Below are positions 33,791 through 44,204 of a stretch of DNA of 64,000 nt, one piece after another (the stretch's first letter is position 1; every line of letters starts with the position of its first letter). The notes beneath the pieces were generated by a model that saw only the letters and a program-made list of their open reading frames with translations, was not told the DNA's origin and did no database searches. Position numbers and translations under genes: made by a program. The DNA is from Chitinophagaceae bacterium. GTDB lineage: Bacteria; Bacteroidota; Bacteroidia; Chitinophagales; UBA10324. The stretch lies in assembly GCA_947474435.1 (NCBI GenBank), contig CANJII010000011.1, positions 28,482 through 92,481 on the forward strand, in the 5' to 3' direction.

Positions 33791-36700
33791 CAGTGAAACA
33801 CTACTAATTTTTGTGTATAGTTGATTTTTTCACCTTTTATATTAACCCAGTAGCAACCCGACGAAATATTATTTAGTTGAAATGATTCAATTGAATTTCC
33901 ATTCGGTATTTTAATTTCTTCAAATCGAATTTGCTGTCCAAGCCCGTTGAATAAAATTATTTGTACATTTTCTTTGTTATAAAAGTTAATGAATGAAATA
34001 TGGAATACTTCATCTGCCGGATTTGGTGATACAGAAACCTGAATGGATTGATAATTTAAATCATTGATGCCAACATAATTAAACGGAATTGATGTTGAAC
34101 TGCATTCGTTACTATCACTGACCTCAACGGAATAATTTCCAGCCGTTACAATAATTATTTGTTGAAATATTGCTCCTGAAATTTCAACCCCATTCAAATA
34201 CCATTGATAACTTAAAGCCGGGGTTGATGTCAAAATATTTCCGGATGGTGTTATTACAGGTGAATTCGGAAATGCATTTACTGTAATAGAATTACTGATT
34301 AATAAAGTATCGCTGCCTGTAGTATTTGTGCTTATTAAAATAACATCATACACCCCTGGCTGGTCATAACACACTGTTGGATTTTGCAACACTGATGATC
34401 CAATGGTTGAGCCGGGCAACATCCATTGCCATGAAATTGGTTGATTAGTTGAGGAATCAGAAAATGAAATACAATCAGTTTGACAAATTGAATGATCACT
34501 TTGATAAAATAGAGCAAGTGGGCGTGCAATAAACGAATAGGCAATTAATGAAGATTGCGAACAGCCGTTTATATTTTCACAAGACACTGAGTAGTTTCCC
34601 GAAGCTCCTGCCACATAAAAATAATTGGTTGCTCCGGAAATTGAATTGCCATTTAATGACCATTGATATTGAATCATACCAACCTGAGTAAATAATGTGT
34701 CGTATTGCTGTGTGATTACTGATGAAGGCAATGAATTAACCACAATCAGCTGACTAAGAACCAAAGTATCATAGCCATATGAATTGCCTGTAATTAATTG
34801 CACATTATAAATTCCAGGCTGACTATAACAAACAGCAGGATTCATTTGATTAGAAGTTGAAGGATTCCCCCCTTGAAAAATCCAATTCCAAATCAGCGGT
34901 TGATTGGTTGAATTATCATAAAACGAAATACAGGTATTCTGACAAATCGTATTATTTGAATAACTGAAATTTGAAACCGGTATAAAATTTTGAGCATTAA
35001 AATAAACAGGAATAGCAAATGAAGAGCAGCCTAGATTATTAAATACTGCAACTGTGTAATTTCCGGATTGTGTTGCCTGATAACTTTGGTTAATAGCGCC
35101 TGTTATTGGTGCACCGTTAAAGTACCATTGATAACTATAAAAAATGGTATTACAGAATAACAAATTACCAAGAATTGAAAATGCAGGTGTGGTAATCGCA
35201 GGTATAACATTGAAATTAATCTGCTGTGAAAAATTTACACCACATGGAGAATTAATTGCGCAATAATAATTTCCCTGCTGCGAAACGATATACTGAAAGT
35301 TGGTTGATCCTGAAATCTGAATTCCATTTTTAAACCATTGATAAGTGAAAGCAATATTATTCTGAACAGTCAATATTTCTGTTTGACCATTGCAAATAAT
35401 AGTATCACCTGTAGAATAAATTGAGGAAGATGGAAATGGTATGACTACTATTTGTAAATTAGTTGAAACCGCATTGCCACAAAAATTTGTAACCGCACAC
35501 TGATACTGCCCCTGCACCTGGGCAGAATAAAATGAATTGGTTGCTCCTGTTATTTCAAGTCCGTTAAATCGCCATTGATAAGCGTACGCGTTTGTTGCTG
35601 CTGCTGTCAATAAAGTGGAATCACCTGCGCAAATTGTATCGTTGCCTGAAAATAAAACCGGGATGGAGGGAGAAGGTGGTCCCTGCGAAATAATAAAAGA
35701 ACCGGTTGTATCATTTAAACAACTTGATGAAATAATGCAGCTGAAATTTCCTGACTGTTGAGTTGAATAATATGAATTTGAAGCGCCGGAAATAGTTGAG
35801 TTATTTAATAACCATTGATATGAAAACCCAAAACCGTTCGGTGCTGAAAGATTAATGACAGAGGACCCGCATAAAACATTTCCCTGTGAAGATGAAATGA
35901 CTAATGAAGAATTTTGAAATTGTGTGACATTAATCAAATTAGAATAAAATATTCCGCAACCCTGACTTGTAAACCTGCAAGAATAACTTCCAATATCTGT
36001 TGCATAATAAAATGCATTTGTTGCACCCGATATTGGCGCTCCGTTCGATAACCATTGATAATTCAGCTGAGCATTGTTTGCTGTATATAAATAGTTAGAA
36101 TCTCCGGGACACAGGTTGGTGCCTCCGGGAGCATAAATAACATTGGATAAACTGAAAGTAGAAAGAGTCAGGTAGTTAGAAAAAATTGTTCCACATGAAT
36201 TGGAAAATCTGCAGGAATAAATCCCGTTGATACTTGTGATATAAGAATTTGCAATGGCCCCGCTTACCGGATTTCCATCCTTGAACCATTGATAATTTAT
36301 TCCCTGAAAATAAGGTGCGTTTAAGGTGATTGATTGACCGGGGCATATGTTCAAACTATCATTTGTAAAAATTGAATCAGGCATTTCCTGTGCTGATGTA
36401 ATAATTATAGAATTTGACAAATTACCATTACAGAAATTACTGATGAAACAATTATATACTCCACCATCTGAGACAATCAAATTTTGATTGGTTGCGCCTG
36501 AAATATCAATTGAATTTAATCGCCATTGATAAACATAATCAATACCGGGACTTCCATTTAAAGTAGTGGATTGGCCATTGCACAAAGTTGAAGATCCGAT
36601 ATTGTTAATTGTTGAAGCGACCGGCGCATTTAAATGAATCTGAATAATATTTGAATAACTATTACCGCAGTAATGATTAATCCGAATCATATAAGATCCG

Positions 36701-39288
36701 CTTATAGCTGTTGAATAACTATAAGAAGTTGCTCCTGAGATTTGTGATCCGTCTTTATACCATTGATAAGTAACACCACCCGGACCATAGTTGCTGAAGC
36801 TACTCGAAATTAAAACGGAATTTCCTGTGCAACCCTGTATAATGCTATTTGAATAAATGTTAAAATTGGTAATTCCAGCAGGATAAATATAAATTGTATT
36901 TGAATTGATACCATAATTACATTGATTTATTACACGCACAAAATAATTACCATTTTGAATAATTAGAAGTGTATCAGCATTTGCATTCGGAATCACAGAA
37001 CCATTTAAGTACCATTCAAAATAAACACCGCTCGGGTGATTGTTTAAAGTGAGCAGAATAGAATCTCCGGAACAAAAATAATTAGAAGTACTACTCAAGG
37101 TGCCTGCAGCTGTGAGCGGTGGAATAATTGAGGTAATTGAAATAGTATCAGAAAATATTTCCCAGCCGCATCCGCTTACAGCTTTGCAATAATAATCTCC
37201 TAATGTAGTTGCTGAAAAAGTACCGGAAGGAAACGAAGATGTAGAAACCTGAATTCCGTTTTTATAAAAATAAACATAAACACCTCCGTTAAGCGCAACA
37301 CAATTCACTGTTTGAAAACTAAATTGAACAGGGCTGCAATTCACAGGAGAGCTATTTGTTAATGATATGTGAGCAATAGATGGATTATTCACATTCACAG
37401 ATTTGATCCCAACAGCACATTGCGTATTAGATTGAGCAAGGTAAGTATAAGTTGAATTTACTGTTGGAGCTGAAGTTATAGTGTTTCCATTATCATCAAT
37501 TACTAATGACAAAGGCATCCATGAATAATTCAGATAGGTCACCGGGCCGGTTAGTGTTATTGTATCGCCAGCACAAATAACTGATGGTCCTGTTATGTTT
37601 CCATAAAAAGAAGAACAGATGTTCAATGGATTACTACTTCTGATCATCATGTTTTTACCAACAAAATTCATATTGAAATAATAACTGCCGGTTCCGTTTT
37701 GTGGGTTAGCTATTGTTCCGGAAAACAAAATATTTCCTGAATTGTAATTTCCGTTTCCGGCCAGCAAATAATTTGTTGTACTTGTTTTTGAATAGCCCAG
37801 CTTAACAATTGAGCCAGATGGGTTTGAAAAATTCTGCCCATTAAAATCAATGGCAAAGTTTAATGGATAGTTTGATGAATAGAGGAGTGGTACTATCAGA
37901 GAATCAGAAGAGGTAACAGTTAAATTTGGAATATTTATTTTTTGAAGAAAAGCAAATCCGCCTTTAAGTGTATTTGAATAACTTGTATGATGGTAAATTG
38001 TGTCGGGCATATTTGTATCGGAGCCGGTAAAACCACTGATTAAAAAACTTTCATTATCATATGGAAGAATATTAAAACATCGGTCAGTTTTTTGATTTGT
38101 TGAATTGTTATCTTTATAACTGCCGGCTGAAAGCATGTTAAAATTTTGGTCCAACGATGCATAATAGCCGTCTTTAGTGGAGAATGAAAAGGATAAATCA
38201 AACGGAGTAACAGTTGAATATTCACCTTTGCCGCAAATAACCGGATTGTTATTTACCAATTCAATATCAATCACATTTCCGTAATTAATAATAATTGATG
38301 AATTAATATAATTTCCGGAAGCGGAATATTTTGCAACAAATCCTGATCGGGAATAAATATTTGAAAGTGTTGCAACATTCGGGTCGAATATCAGATTTTG
38401 TCCACATATACCACCGGTATATACATTTCCTGTTGAGTCAACACATAAACATCGCATTTCATCATACCATGTTGTGCCAGCAGTTTTTAACCAGGCAACA
38501 TTCATAGCAGTATCCATTTTCACAACGAACGCATCATAGTATCCATGAGCAATTAATCCAATAGTTGAAATTGTAAAATTGCCAGAGTAATGTCCACACA
38601 AATAAATATTTCCATTTGCATCGGTTTTAATATTTTGAAAAACATCTTCACCTAAACCTCCATAACGATTATTGCTTAATAAATTTCCAGCGGTGTCCAT
38701 TCTGAGAATACACATATCAATTGATCCGGCTGATGTCATTGTAGTACCATAATAATTGAATGTTCCGGTGAATCCTCCGGCAAGCCACAACTGATTATTT
38801 CTGATATCAGCTGAATAAATAAACGATTCATTAGAACCTGATACTTTAATCCATAGAAAATTTCCGGCTGCATTAAATTTAGCAATAAAAAATTTTCTGT
38901 TATAATAATAGTTTGTAGTAAAAATTTGATTCCCCGCTTTCAGTGTATCATAAAAATTTCCGATAACATAAATATTTCCGGTGTTATCAAATAAAATATT
39001 ACGCGGTGTAATGCTGTTTCCTTTTAAGTAATTCGATCTCCATATCTCATTTCCGGCGGCGTTCATTTTAGTTAAAAATAGTCCGGCATAATAAATTGTA
39101 TCGCCGGGTCCGGCAATCGCATTTTTTCCGATTCGACCAGATGTAAAAATAAAACCGCCTGCATTTCGGTTAATGCATGAACCAAACCCTTTATCACTTT
39201 CATAAACTTTTATCAGTCTGGTTAATTGCGCAGACGAAAAAGAAACAAAAAGAAAAGAGCATATAAAAAACAATAAAATTTTTTTCAT
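33790..39288 (-). CDS. giant surface protein: propeller, Ig-like and PKD repeats, sorting-like C-terminus
   Basis: A 1832-residue protein. Signal peptide ending SSAQ, then a propeller-like region of ~450 residues ('NIYVIGNFYDTL', 'NIYLCGHYSGNF', 'NVYTGGICGQNL'). About eleven Ig-like units of ~80 residues follow, each built on 'YQWxxNGxxISGATNxxY...GxYxC'. Two PKD domains ('FYDNSTNQPLIWNW', 'FSDSSTNQPISWQW') are interleaved near the end. The last ~75 residues, 'VSVSPNPADEVFHISF' and 'SSGCYWVNIKGEKI', form a T9SS sorting domain. Paired cysteines in each unit suggest disulfides outside the cell. It is likely an adhesin or gliding-type filament. It starts three bases after its upstream partner. 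Confidence 0.85.
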   Translation of the reverse strand: MKKILLFFICSFLFVSFSSAQLTRLIKVYESDKGFGSCINRNAGGFIFTSGRIGKNAIAGPGDTIYYAGLFLTKMNAAGNEIWRSNYLKGNSITPRNILFDNTGNIYVIGNFYDTLKAGNQIFTTNYYYNRKFFIAKFNAAGNFLWIKVSGSNESFIYSADIRNNQLWLAGGFTGTFNYYGTTMTSAGSIDMCILRMDTAGNLLSNNRYGGLGEDVFQNIKTDANGNIYLCGHYSGNFTISTIGLIAHGYYDAFVVKMDTAMNVAWLKTAGTTWYDEMRCLCVDSTGNVYTGGICGQNLIFDPNVATLSNIYSRSGFVAKYSASGNYINSSIIINYGNVIDIELVNNNPVICGKGEYSTVTPFDLSFSFSTKDGYYASLDQNFNMLSAGSYKDNNSTNQKTDRCFNILPYDNESFLISGFTGSDTNMPDTIYHHTSYSNTLKGGFAFLQKINIPNLTVTSSDSLIVPLLYSSNYPLNFAIDFNGQNFSNPSGSIVKLGYSKTSTTNYLLAGNGNYNSGNILFSGTIANPQNGTGSYYFNMNFVGKNMMIRSSNPLNICSSFYGNITGPSVICAGDTITLTGPVTYLNYSWMPLSLVIDDNGNTITSAPTVNSTYTYLAQSNTQCAVGIKSVNVNNPSIAHISLTNSSPVNCSPVQFSFQTVNCVALNGGVYVYFYKNGIQVSTSSFPSGTFSATTLGDYYCKAVSGCGWEIFSDTISITSIIPPLTAAGTLSSTSNYFCSGDSILLTLNNHPSGVYFEWYLNGSVIPNANADTLLIIQNGNYFVRVINQCNYGINSNTIYIYPAGITNFNIYSNSIIQGCTGNSVLISSSFSNYGPGGVTYQWYKDGSQISGATSYSYSTAISGSYMIRINHYCGNSYSNIIQIHLNAPVASTINNIGSSTLCNGQSTTLNGSPGIDYVYQWRLNSIDISGATNQNLIVSDGGVYNCFISNFCNGNLSNSIIITSAQEMPDSIFTNDSLNICPGQSITLNAPYFQGINYQWFKDGNPVSGAIANSYITSINGIYSCRFSNSCGTIFSNYLTLSTFSLSNVIYAPGGTNLCPGDSNYLYTANNAQLNYQWLSNGAPISGATNAFYYATDIGSYSCRFTSQGCGIFYSNLINVTQFQNSSLVISSSQGNVLCGSSVINLSAPNGFGFSYQWLLNNSTISGASNSYYSTQQSGNFSCIISSSCLNDTTGSFIISQGPPSPSIPVLFSGNDTICAGDSTLLTAAATNAYAYQWRFNGLEITGATNSFYSAQVQGQYQCAVTNFCGNAVSTNLQIVVIPFPSSSIYSTGDTIICNGQTEILTVQNNIAFTYQWFKNGIQISGSTNFQYIVSQQGNYYCAINSPCGVNFSQQINFNVIPAITTPAFSILGNLLFCNTIFYSYQWYFNGAPITGAINQSYQATQSGNYTVAVFNNLGCSSFAIPVYFNAQNFIPVSNFSYSNNTICQNTCISFYDNSTNQPLIWNWIFQGGNPSTSNQMNPAVCYSQPGIYNVQLITGNSYGYDTLVLSQLIVVNSLPSSVITQQYDTLFTQVGMIQYQWSLNGNSISGATNYFYVAGASGNYSVSCENINGCSQSSLIAYSFIARPLALFYQSDHSICQTDCISFSDSSTNQPISWQWMLPGSTIGSSVLQNPTVCYDQPGVYDVILISTNTTGSDTLLISNSITVNAFPNSPVITPSGNILTSTPALSYQWYLNGVEISGAIFQQIIIVTAGNYSVEVSDSNECSSTSIPFNYVGINDLNYQSIQVSVSPNPADEVFHISFINFYNKENVQIILFNGLGQQIRFEEIKIPNGNSIESFQLNNISSGCYWVNIKGEKINYTQKLVVFH

Positions 39289-39291
39289 TGG

Positions 39292-42200
39292 TCAGGGTTG
39301 AATGATTAATTGGTGAATTACCTTACTATCAGTGGTTACAATTTCAACAATAAAACAGGCCGATGCATTTTCGTGTAAAGGAATAATGCAGGTAGAATTA
39401 TTATCTGGAACAAAATGCGTAAGCAATTGCCCGATGCTGTTATAAATAAAAATATTTTTTGCTTTAACACATCCGGTAATTACTAATTCGCCATCAAGCA
39501 TGAAAATTTTTAGTGGTTCATGGCTGATAATTGCTTCCCCTGTAAAAACAAAAGCTGATGAAATTCCTGAACATCCGTTAATGGAAGTAACTTCTACTGT
39601 ATAATTTCCAAATCCTATTGTTTGAATGATGCTGGAATTTGCTCCGGCTATAAAAATTCCATTGAAATACCATTGATAATTATAACCGGCTCCTGAATAG
39701 TTGCAATATAAATTCCCATTTGATTCTGTAACAACGGGTATCAGTGTATCTGTAACATGAATATATGAGGTAAAAGTATTTGAATTGGTTCCTGATTGAT
39801 TGGATGCACTTAGGGTTACAAAATAATATCCCGTATCGGGGTAACATATTCCGAATGGGTTTTGCGAATTTGAAAAAGGTGTTGTTGCTCCTGAGAAACT
39901 CCAGTTCCATGAAGCAGGATTATTTATTGACTGATCAAAGAAATTCACACAATCACCTTTGCAAATGATTGTATCAGAAGCAGAAATATCAATTAATGGC
40001 GAGGTATAAAAAGAATATGGTGTATCGCTGAACGAACTGCATTGGTTCGGAAACAATGCCATTACATTATAAATTCCTGTTGTGTCAGGTACAAAATAAT
40101 TATTGGTTGCCCCTGGGATGATAGCCAAATTATCGTTCCACTGATATCCGATGGCACCTGTGACGATGGCAAACAAAGTATCGTTTGATTGAAGGATAAC
40201 AGATGGGGGAGCAGATTGAACTTGTATTAACGAGGGTACTGTAAAAGTATCGGAGCCATAAATATTGCCTGCAATTAGTGTTACATAAAAATTTCCGGGT
40301 TGATAGTAACAGACAGTCGGGTTTTGCAAATTAGATGTTGCAGGTGTCCCACCCTGAAAATTCCATTGCCACCAGGTAGGAAAATCAGTTGACAGGTCTT
40401 GAAAATCAGTACACAAACCCGGACAAACTTTAAATTCAACAACATTAAAATTTGCGTTGGGCGAAATGTTTATATTCAGAATAATCTCATTGCTATAGGC
40501 AGGGCATCCAAGTGTTCCTGTAACTACAACATTATAAATTCCACCACTTGTTACATTGTAAAATGAATCAATAGCACCCGATAGAGGATTTCCATTTTGA
40601 TACCACTGATATGAATAAACTGCTCCATTGTAATTAGAAATTACACAGGTAATAACTGAGCCCGCAATTGATATTACAGGTACAGGCAATGGTGTAACTG
40701 TCACATAATTATTTATTACAAAAGTATCAGCACCGGTTGCATTAGCTGTAATTAACTCAACAGAATAACTTCCGGTTTGCTGATAACAAATTATCGGATT
40801 CGGCAATGTGCTTGTTGCCGGAGTTCCTCCTGAAAAAATCCACTGCACCGATGTTGGTTGATTAGTAGATGTATTAATAAATAAAATACAATTACCCTCG
40901 CAGATTTGTTGCAGCCCCGACATAAAAGATGATTGAGGTGAAGGGTTAAAATTTAATGTTTGTAAATTGCTTGCGGTGCATCCGAATTGATTTGTAACTA
41001 TAACATTATAGCCTCCGGATTGCGACGCTACATAAAAATAATTGGTGGCTCCATTGATAGTATTTGTATTCAATGTCCATTGATATGAATTTGATCCTTG
41101 CGGAACAAACAATGTATCATGGGATTGTGTAATGCTTGCTGAAGGAATTCCAAATATTGAAATATAGTTTGGTATAGTAACCGTATCGTTTCCAAATGCA
41201 TTGTGCGTGATAAGAGTTACTGAAAATAATCCGGAAATATTGTAACACACGGTTGGATTTTGTAATGAAGAAGAAGCAGGTGTTCCACCGGGAAATATCC
41301 AATGCCATGTAGATGGTGAATTTAAAGACAGATCAGTATAAGCAATACAGGAACCCTGACAAACAGAAGTATAGTTAGAAGAAAAGATTGCAGTAGGTGT
41401 GGTATTTATATTTATTGTAAGTGTATTACTGATAGAAGAACAACCATTGCCACCAAAAACTTCAACTGCATACAATCCATTTACAGTTGCGGAATAGGAT
41501 TGTGAATTTGCATTGGCTATTAAAACTCCGTTCAGAAACCATTGATAATTTGTTCCTGAAACTGATGAAGATAATAAACTTCCGTTTTGATTTATTACCG
41601 GAATTGCCGGTTGTACCAGCACGGTAATACATCCTGAGCACAGATAAGTATCAGTTCCAAATTGATTTACTTCAATCAATGTAACATCAAAAACTCCTGA
41701 AGAATTAAAACAGACTGACGGCGAAAAAGCAGTTGACGAAGCAGGTGAACCACCATTGAAAATCCATTGATTGCCAATTGGTAAATTGGTTGATGTATTA
41801 TTAAATTGAATACATTCTCCTGAACAGATTATATTATTTGCCAGGTTGAATGAAGCGGTAGGACTACCCAGTATCTGAATGTTAGAAAAAGTTGCACAAC
41901 CAATGTATGATGTTACAAGCACCATGTAGTTTCCGCCTTGCGTTGCAAGGTAACTTTGATTTGTGGCACCGCTGATTGGATTATTATTCAAATACCATTG
42001 ATAAGAGGCTCCAGTTGTTGAAGAGATCAAAGTATCATTCTGAACAATGATTTGCAGATACAACAAGAGCACATGAATGTATCCGGGATAAAAAAGCGTA
42101 TCACTCCCATATGCATTGCTGATTATTAATGTGACATCAAAGTTTCCCGAGTTCGGATAACAAATATTTGCAGGAGAAGCAATAGTAGAAGTTGCAGGTG

Positions 42201-44124
42201 ATGCTCCCTGAAAAATCCATTGATATGTAGTTGGAGTATTAAAAGTTGTGGCTGTGAATTGAATGCAATTATTCGGGCACAGGTAATTCATATTCGCACT
42301 TATTGCTTGAATAAATGCCGGTAAATTATTTACAATATAACTGAGTGTAACAGGGCATACACTCCCGGGATTTACTATAACAGTATAATTACCATTAATC
42401 AAAGGTGTAAAAGTTGAATCTGTTGCACCTGATATCTGTACATTATTTAAATACCATTGAAATGCAGCCGATGATGCACCGGTATTACATACTAAAACAC
42501 CACCTGAATACGATAGCACAGGATTAACATTTTGCAACACATGAACATAGTTTGGAATTAAAAGAGTATCGGCGCCCAATGAATTTGTTGCAATTACCTG
42601 CACATCATAATAACCGGGTGTGCTGTAACATACTTGTGGATTTAATCCTGTGGCAGTTGATGGATTGCCTCCCTGAAAATTCCATTGCAAAGTACCAACA
42701 GGATACATTGAACCGGTGAAAGAAAAATTTATGCAGCTGCCAACACAAACATTTTGATTGGCAGAAAAATTTGCATTAGGTGCAGCTGATGGAGCCAGAC
42801 AAATCATAAAGTAATCACTTCCGCCCTGACTGCTTTGTGTTTTATCTCCTCCTGTATTGGCGGAAGTCATATTCCCAAGTATATAAGACCCATTAGCCAA
42901 TTGAGTGCAATATCCAATTTCATTGTGTCCTTGATCCAACACTGTTCTATCCCAAATCAGATTATTCGCAGTATCAAATAACAGAACCCATGCTTGTTCG
43001 CTCCCTAAATTATTTTGTGTTTTATCTCCGCTTATACTTGAATAAGAAGTTCCGGCAATCATAATATTTTTTTGATTCGTTACGAATAAATTTCCATGAG
43101 AATCATCAATTCCGATTCCACCATAAGCCCGTTGACTTATAATATTACCATTTGCATCCAATATCACATTCCAGAAATCATAAGAACTATTATGATTATC
43201 CACTGTTTTATTTCCTGAAATTCCGGAGTAACTGGCCCCTGAAATACTTATTTTATTATTGATGCATCCAACTTGCGTACTTATATCAATTGACGAACCA
43301 CCTAATCTTTTTTGCCAGCTTATGTTCAGATTTTGATCGAGTTTGCATACAAGATAATCTGCACTTCCAAAAGAAGATGTTGTAATATTTCCGGAAATGG
43401 AGCTATAAGTTTGAATTCCAAAATATAAAAAACCATCTTCTGAAATATCTATGCTAAGTCCAAAATCATCCGCTGATCCTCCGATATTAGTTTGTGATAA
43501 TAAATTTCCACTTGTGTCAATCTTAATAATCCAGGCATCGCTGCTGCCATAATTTGTTGAAGTTTTATTTCCACTCGGTGGTGATTCCGAAGTCCCAGTT
43601 ATTATAATTTTATTATCAGGGGTTTCTACTGCCTGATATGCTACATCAATACTCTGTCCTCCAAATTGTTTATCCCAGATTTTATTTCCATTGTCATCAA
43701 TTTCTACAATCCAATAATCATTGCTTCCAAAACTTGCTTGTGATTTGTCTCCTGAAATCGGTGAACTTGAACTACCCATCAAAATTATTTTCCCATTGCT
43801 TAATTGTACCATTCCATTTAAATAATCATTACCTGTTCCCCCGAATCGTTTGTCCCATATTTTAATTCCATTTGGATCAATCTTAACAATCCAGTAGTCT
43901 CCAACGCCCCAGCACGCCTGAGTCTTATCTCCACTTATTCCGGAACTGCTGCTTCCACCAGCGAGAAAAGTTCCATCAGCAAGAGGTAAAAAACAAGTGA
44001 GAATTTCATTTCCGGTTCCTCCAAATCTTTTATCCCAGATTTTTGGTGGCGCTAAACTTTGTGCTAACAGATCTGATGAAATAATTATCATTAGAAAAAA
44101 ATTAATACATCGAAAAATTTTCAT
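39292..44124 (-). CDS. giant surface protein: propeller and alternating PKD/Ig-like repeats
   Basis: A 1610-residue protein. Signal peptide ending LLAQ, then about eight propeller blades with near-repeated 'KIWDKRFGGTGND' and 'ISGDKTQ...GSxDYWIVKID' motifs (residues ~28-440). Seven PKD domains follow ('CxGxCIxFxxxSxNxPxxWxWxFxGGxPxxSxxxNPxVCY'), alternating with Ig-like 'YQWYLNNxxISGATN' units. The C-terminal ~75 residues resemble a sorting domain but lack the YPNP motif ('LKIFMLDGELVITG', 'IFIYNSIGQLLTHF'). It is the first gene of a four-gene operon. Surface adhesion is inferred from architecture. Its internal repeats and those of its partner suggest repeated duplication. Confidence 0.85.
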   Translation of the reverse strand: MKIFRCINFFLMIIISSDLLAQSLAPPKIWDKRFGGTGNEILTCFLPLADGTFLAGGSSSSGISGDKTQACWGVGDYWIVKIDPNGIKIWDKRFGGTGNDYLNGMVQLSNGKIILMGSSSSPISGDKSQASFGSNDYWIVEIDDNGNKIWDKQFGGQSIDVAYQAVETPDNKIIITGTSESPPSGNKTSTNYGSSDAWIIKIDTSGNLLSQTNIGGSADDFGLSIDISEDGFLYFGIQTYSSISGNITTSSFGSADYLVCKLDQNLNISWQKRLGGSSIDISTQVGCINNKISISGASYSGISGNKTVDNHNSSYDFWNVILDANGNIISQRAYGGIGIDDSHGNLFVTNQKNIMIAGTSYSSISGDKTQNNLGSEQAWVLLFDTANNLIWDRTVLDQGHNEIGYCTQLANGSYILGNMTSANTGGDKTQSSQGGSDYFMICLAPSAAPNANFSANQNVCVGSCINFSFTGSMYPVGTLQWNFQGGNPSTATGLNPQVCYSTPGYYDVQVIATNSLGADTLLIPNYVHVLQNVNPVLSYSGGVLVCNTGASSAAFQWYLNNVQISGATDSTFTPLINGNYTVIVNPGSVCPVTLSYIVNNLPAFIQAISANMNYLCPNNCIQFTATTFNTPTTYQWIFQGASPATSTIASPANICYPNSGNFDVTLIISNAYGSDTLFYPGYIHVLLLYLQIIVQNDTLISSTTGASYQWYLNNNPISGATNQSYLATQGGNYMVLVTSYIGCATFSNIQILGSPTASFNLANNIICSGECIQFNNTSTNLPIGNQWIFNGGSPASSTAFSPSVCFNSSGVFDVTLIEVNQFGTDTYLCSGCITVLVQPAIPVINQNGSLLSSSVSGTNYQWFLNGVLIANANSQSYSATVNGLYAVEVFGGNGCSSISNTLTININTTPTAIFSSNYTSVCQGSCIAYTDLSLNSPSTWHWIFPGGTPASSSLQNPTVCYNISGLFSVTLITHNAFGNDTVTIPNYISIFGIPSASITQSHDTLFVPQGSNSYQWTLNTNTINGATNYFYVASQSGGYNVIVTNQFGCTASNLQTLNFNPSPQSSFMSGLQQICEGNCILFINTSTNQPTSVQWIFSGGTPATSTLPNPIICYQQTGSYSVELITANATGADTFVINNYVTVTPLPVPVISIAGSVITCVISNYNGAVYSYQWYQNGNPLSGAIDSFYNVTSGGIYNVVVTGTLGCPAYSNEIILNINISPNANFNVVEFKVCPGLCTDFQDLSTDFPTWWQWNFQGGTPATSNLQNPTVCYYQPGNFYVTLIAGNIYGSDTFTVPSLIQVQSAPPSVILQSNDTLFAIVTGAIGYQWNDNLAIIPGATNNYFVPDTTGIYNVMALFPNQCSSFSDTPYSFYTSPLIDISASDTIICKGDCVNFFDQSINNPASWNWSFSGATTPFSNSQNPFGICYPDTGYYFVTLSASNQSGTNSNTFTSYIHVTDTLIPVVTESNGNLYCNYSGAGYNYQWYFNGIFIAGANSSIIQTIGFGNYTVEVTSINGCSGISSAFVFTGEAIISHEPLKIFMLDGELVITGCVKAKNIFIYNSIGQLLTHFVPDNNSTCIIPLHENASACFIVEIVTTDSKVIHQLIIQP

Positions 44125-44204
44125 GCAGAAAATATTTTCATGAAAGGTAATTAACTTCCTGATATAAAACCAGAATATAAATCAGTTGTTGACAATCGGT
44201 GTTT

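Noticed and set aside
33790..44124. Regularly spaced repeats over 10 kb resembling an array
   Set aside because: The spacing (~250 bases) and words such as CCATTGATA are explained by tandem PKD and Ig-like domains in two coding genes; repeat units are far too long and too variable for CRISPR.
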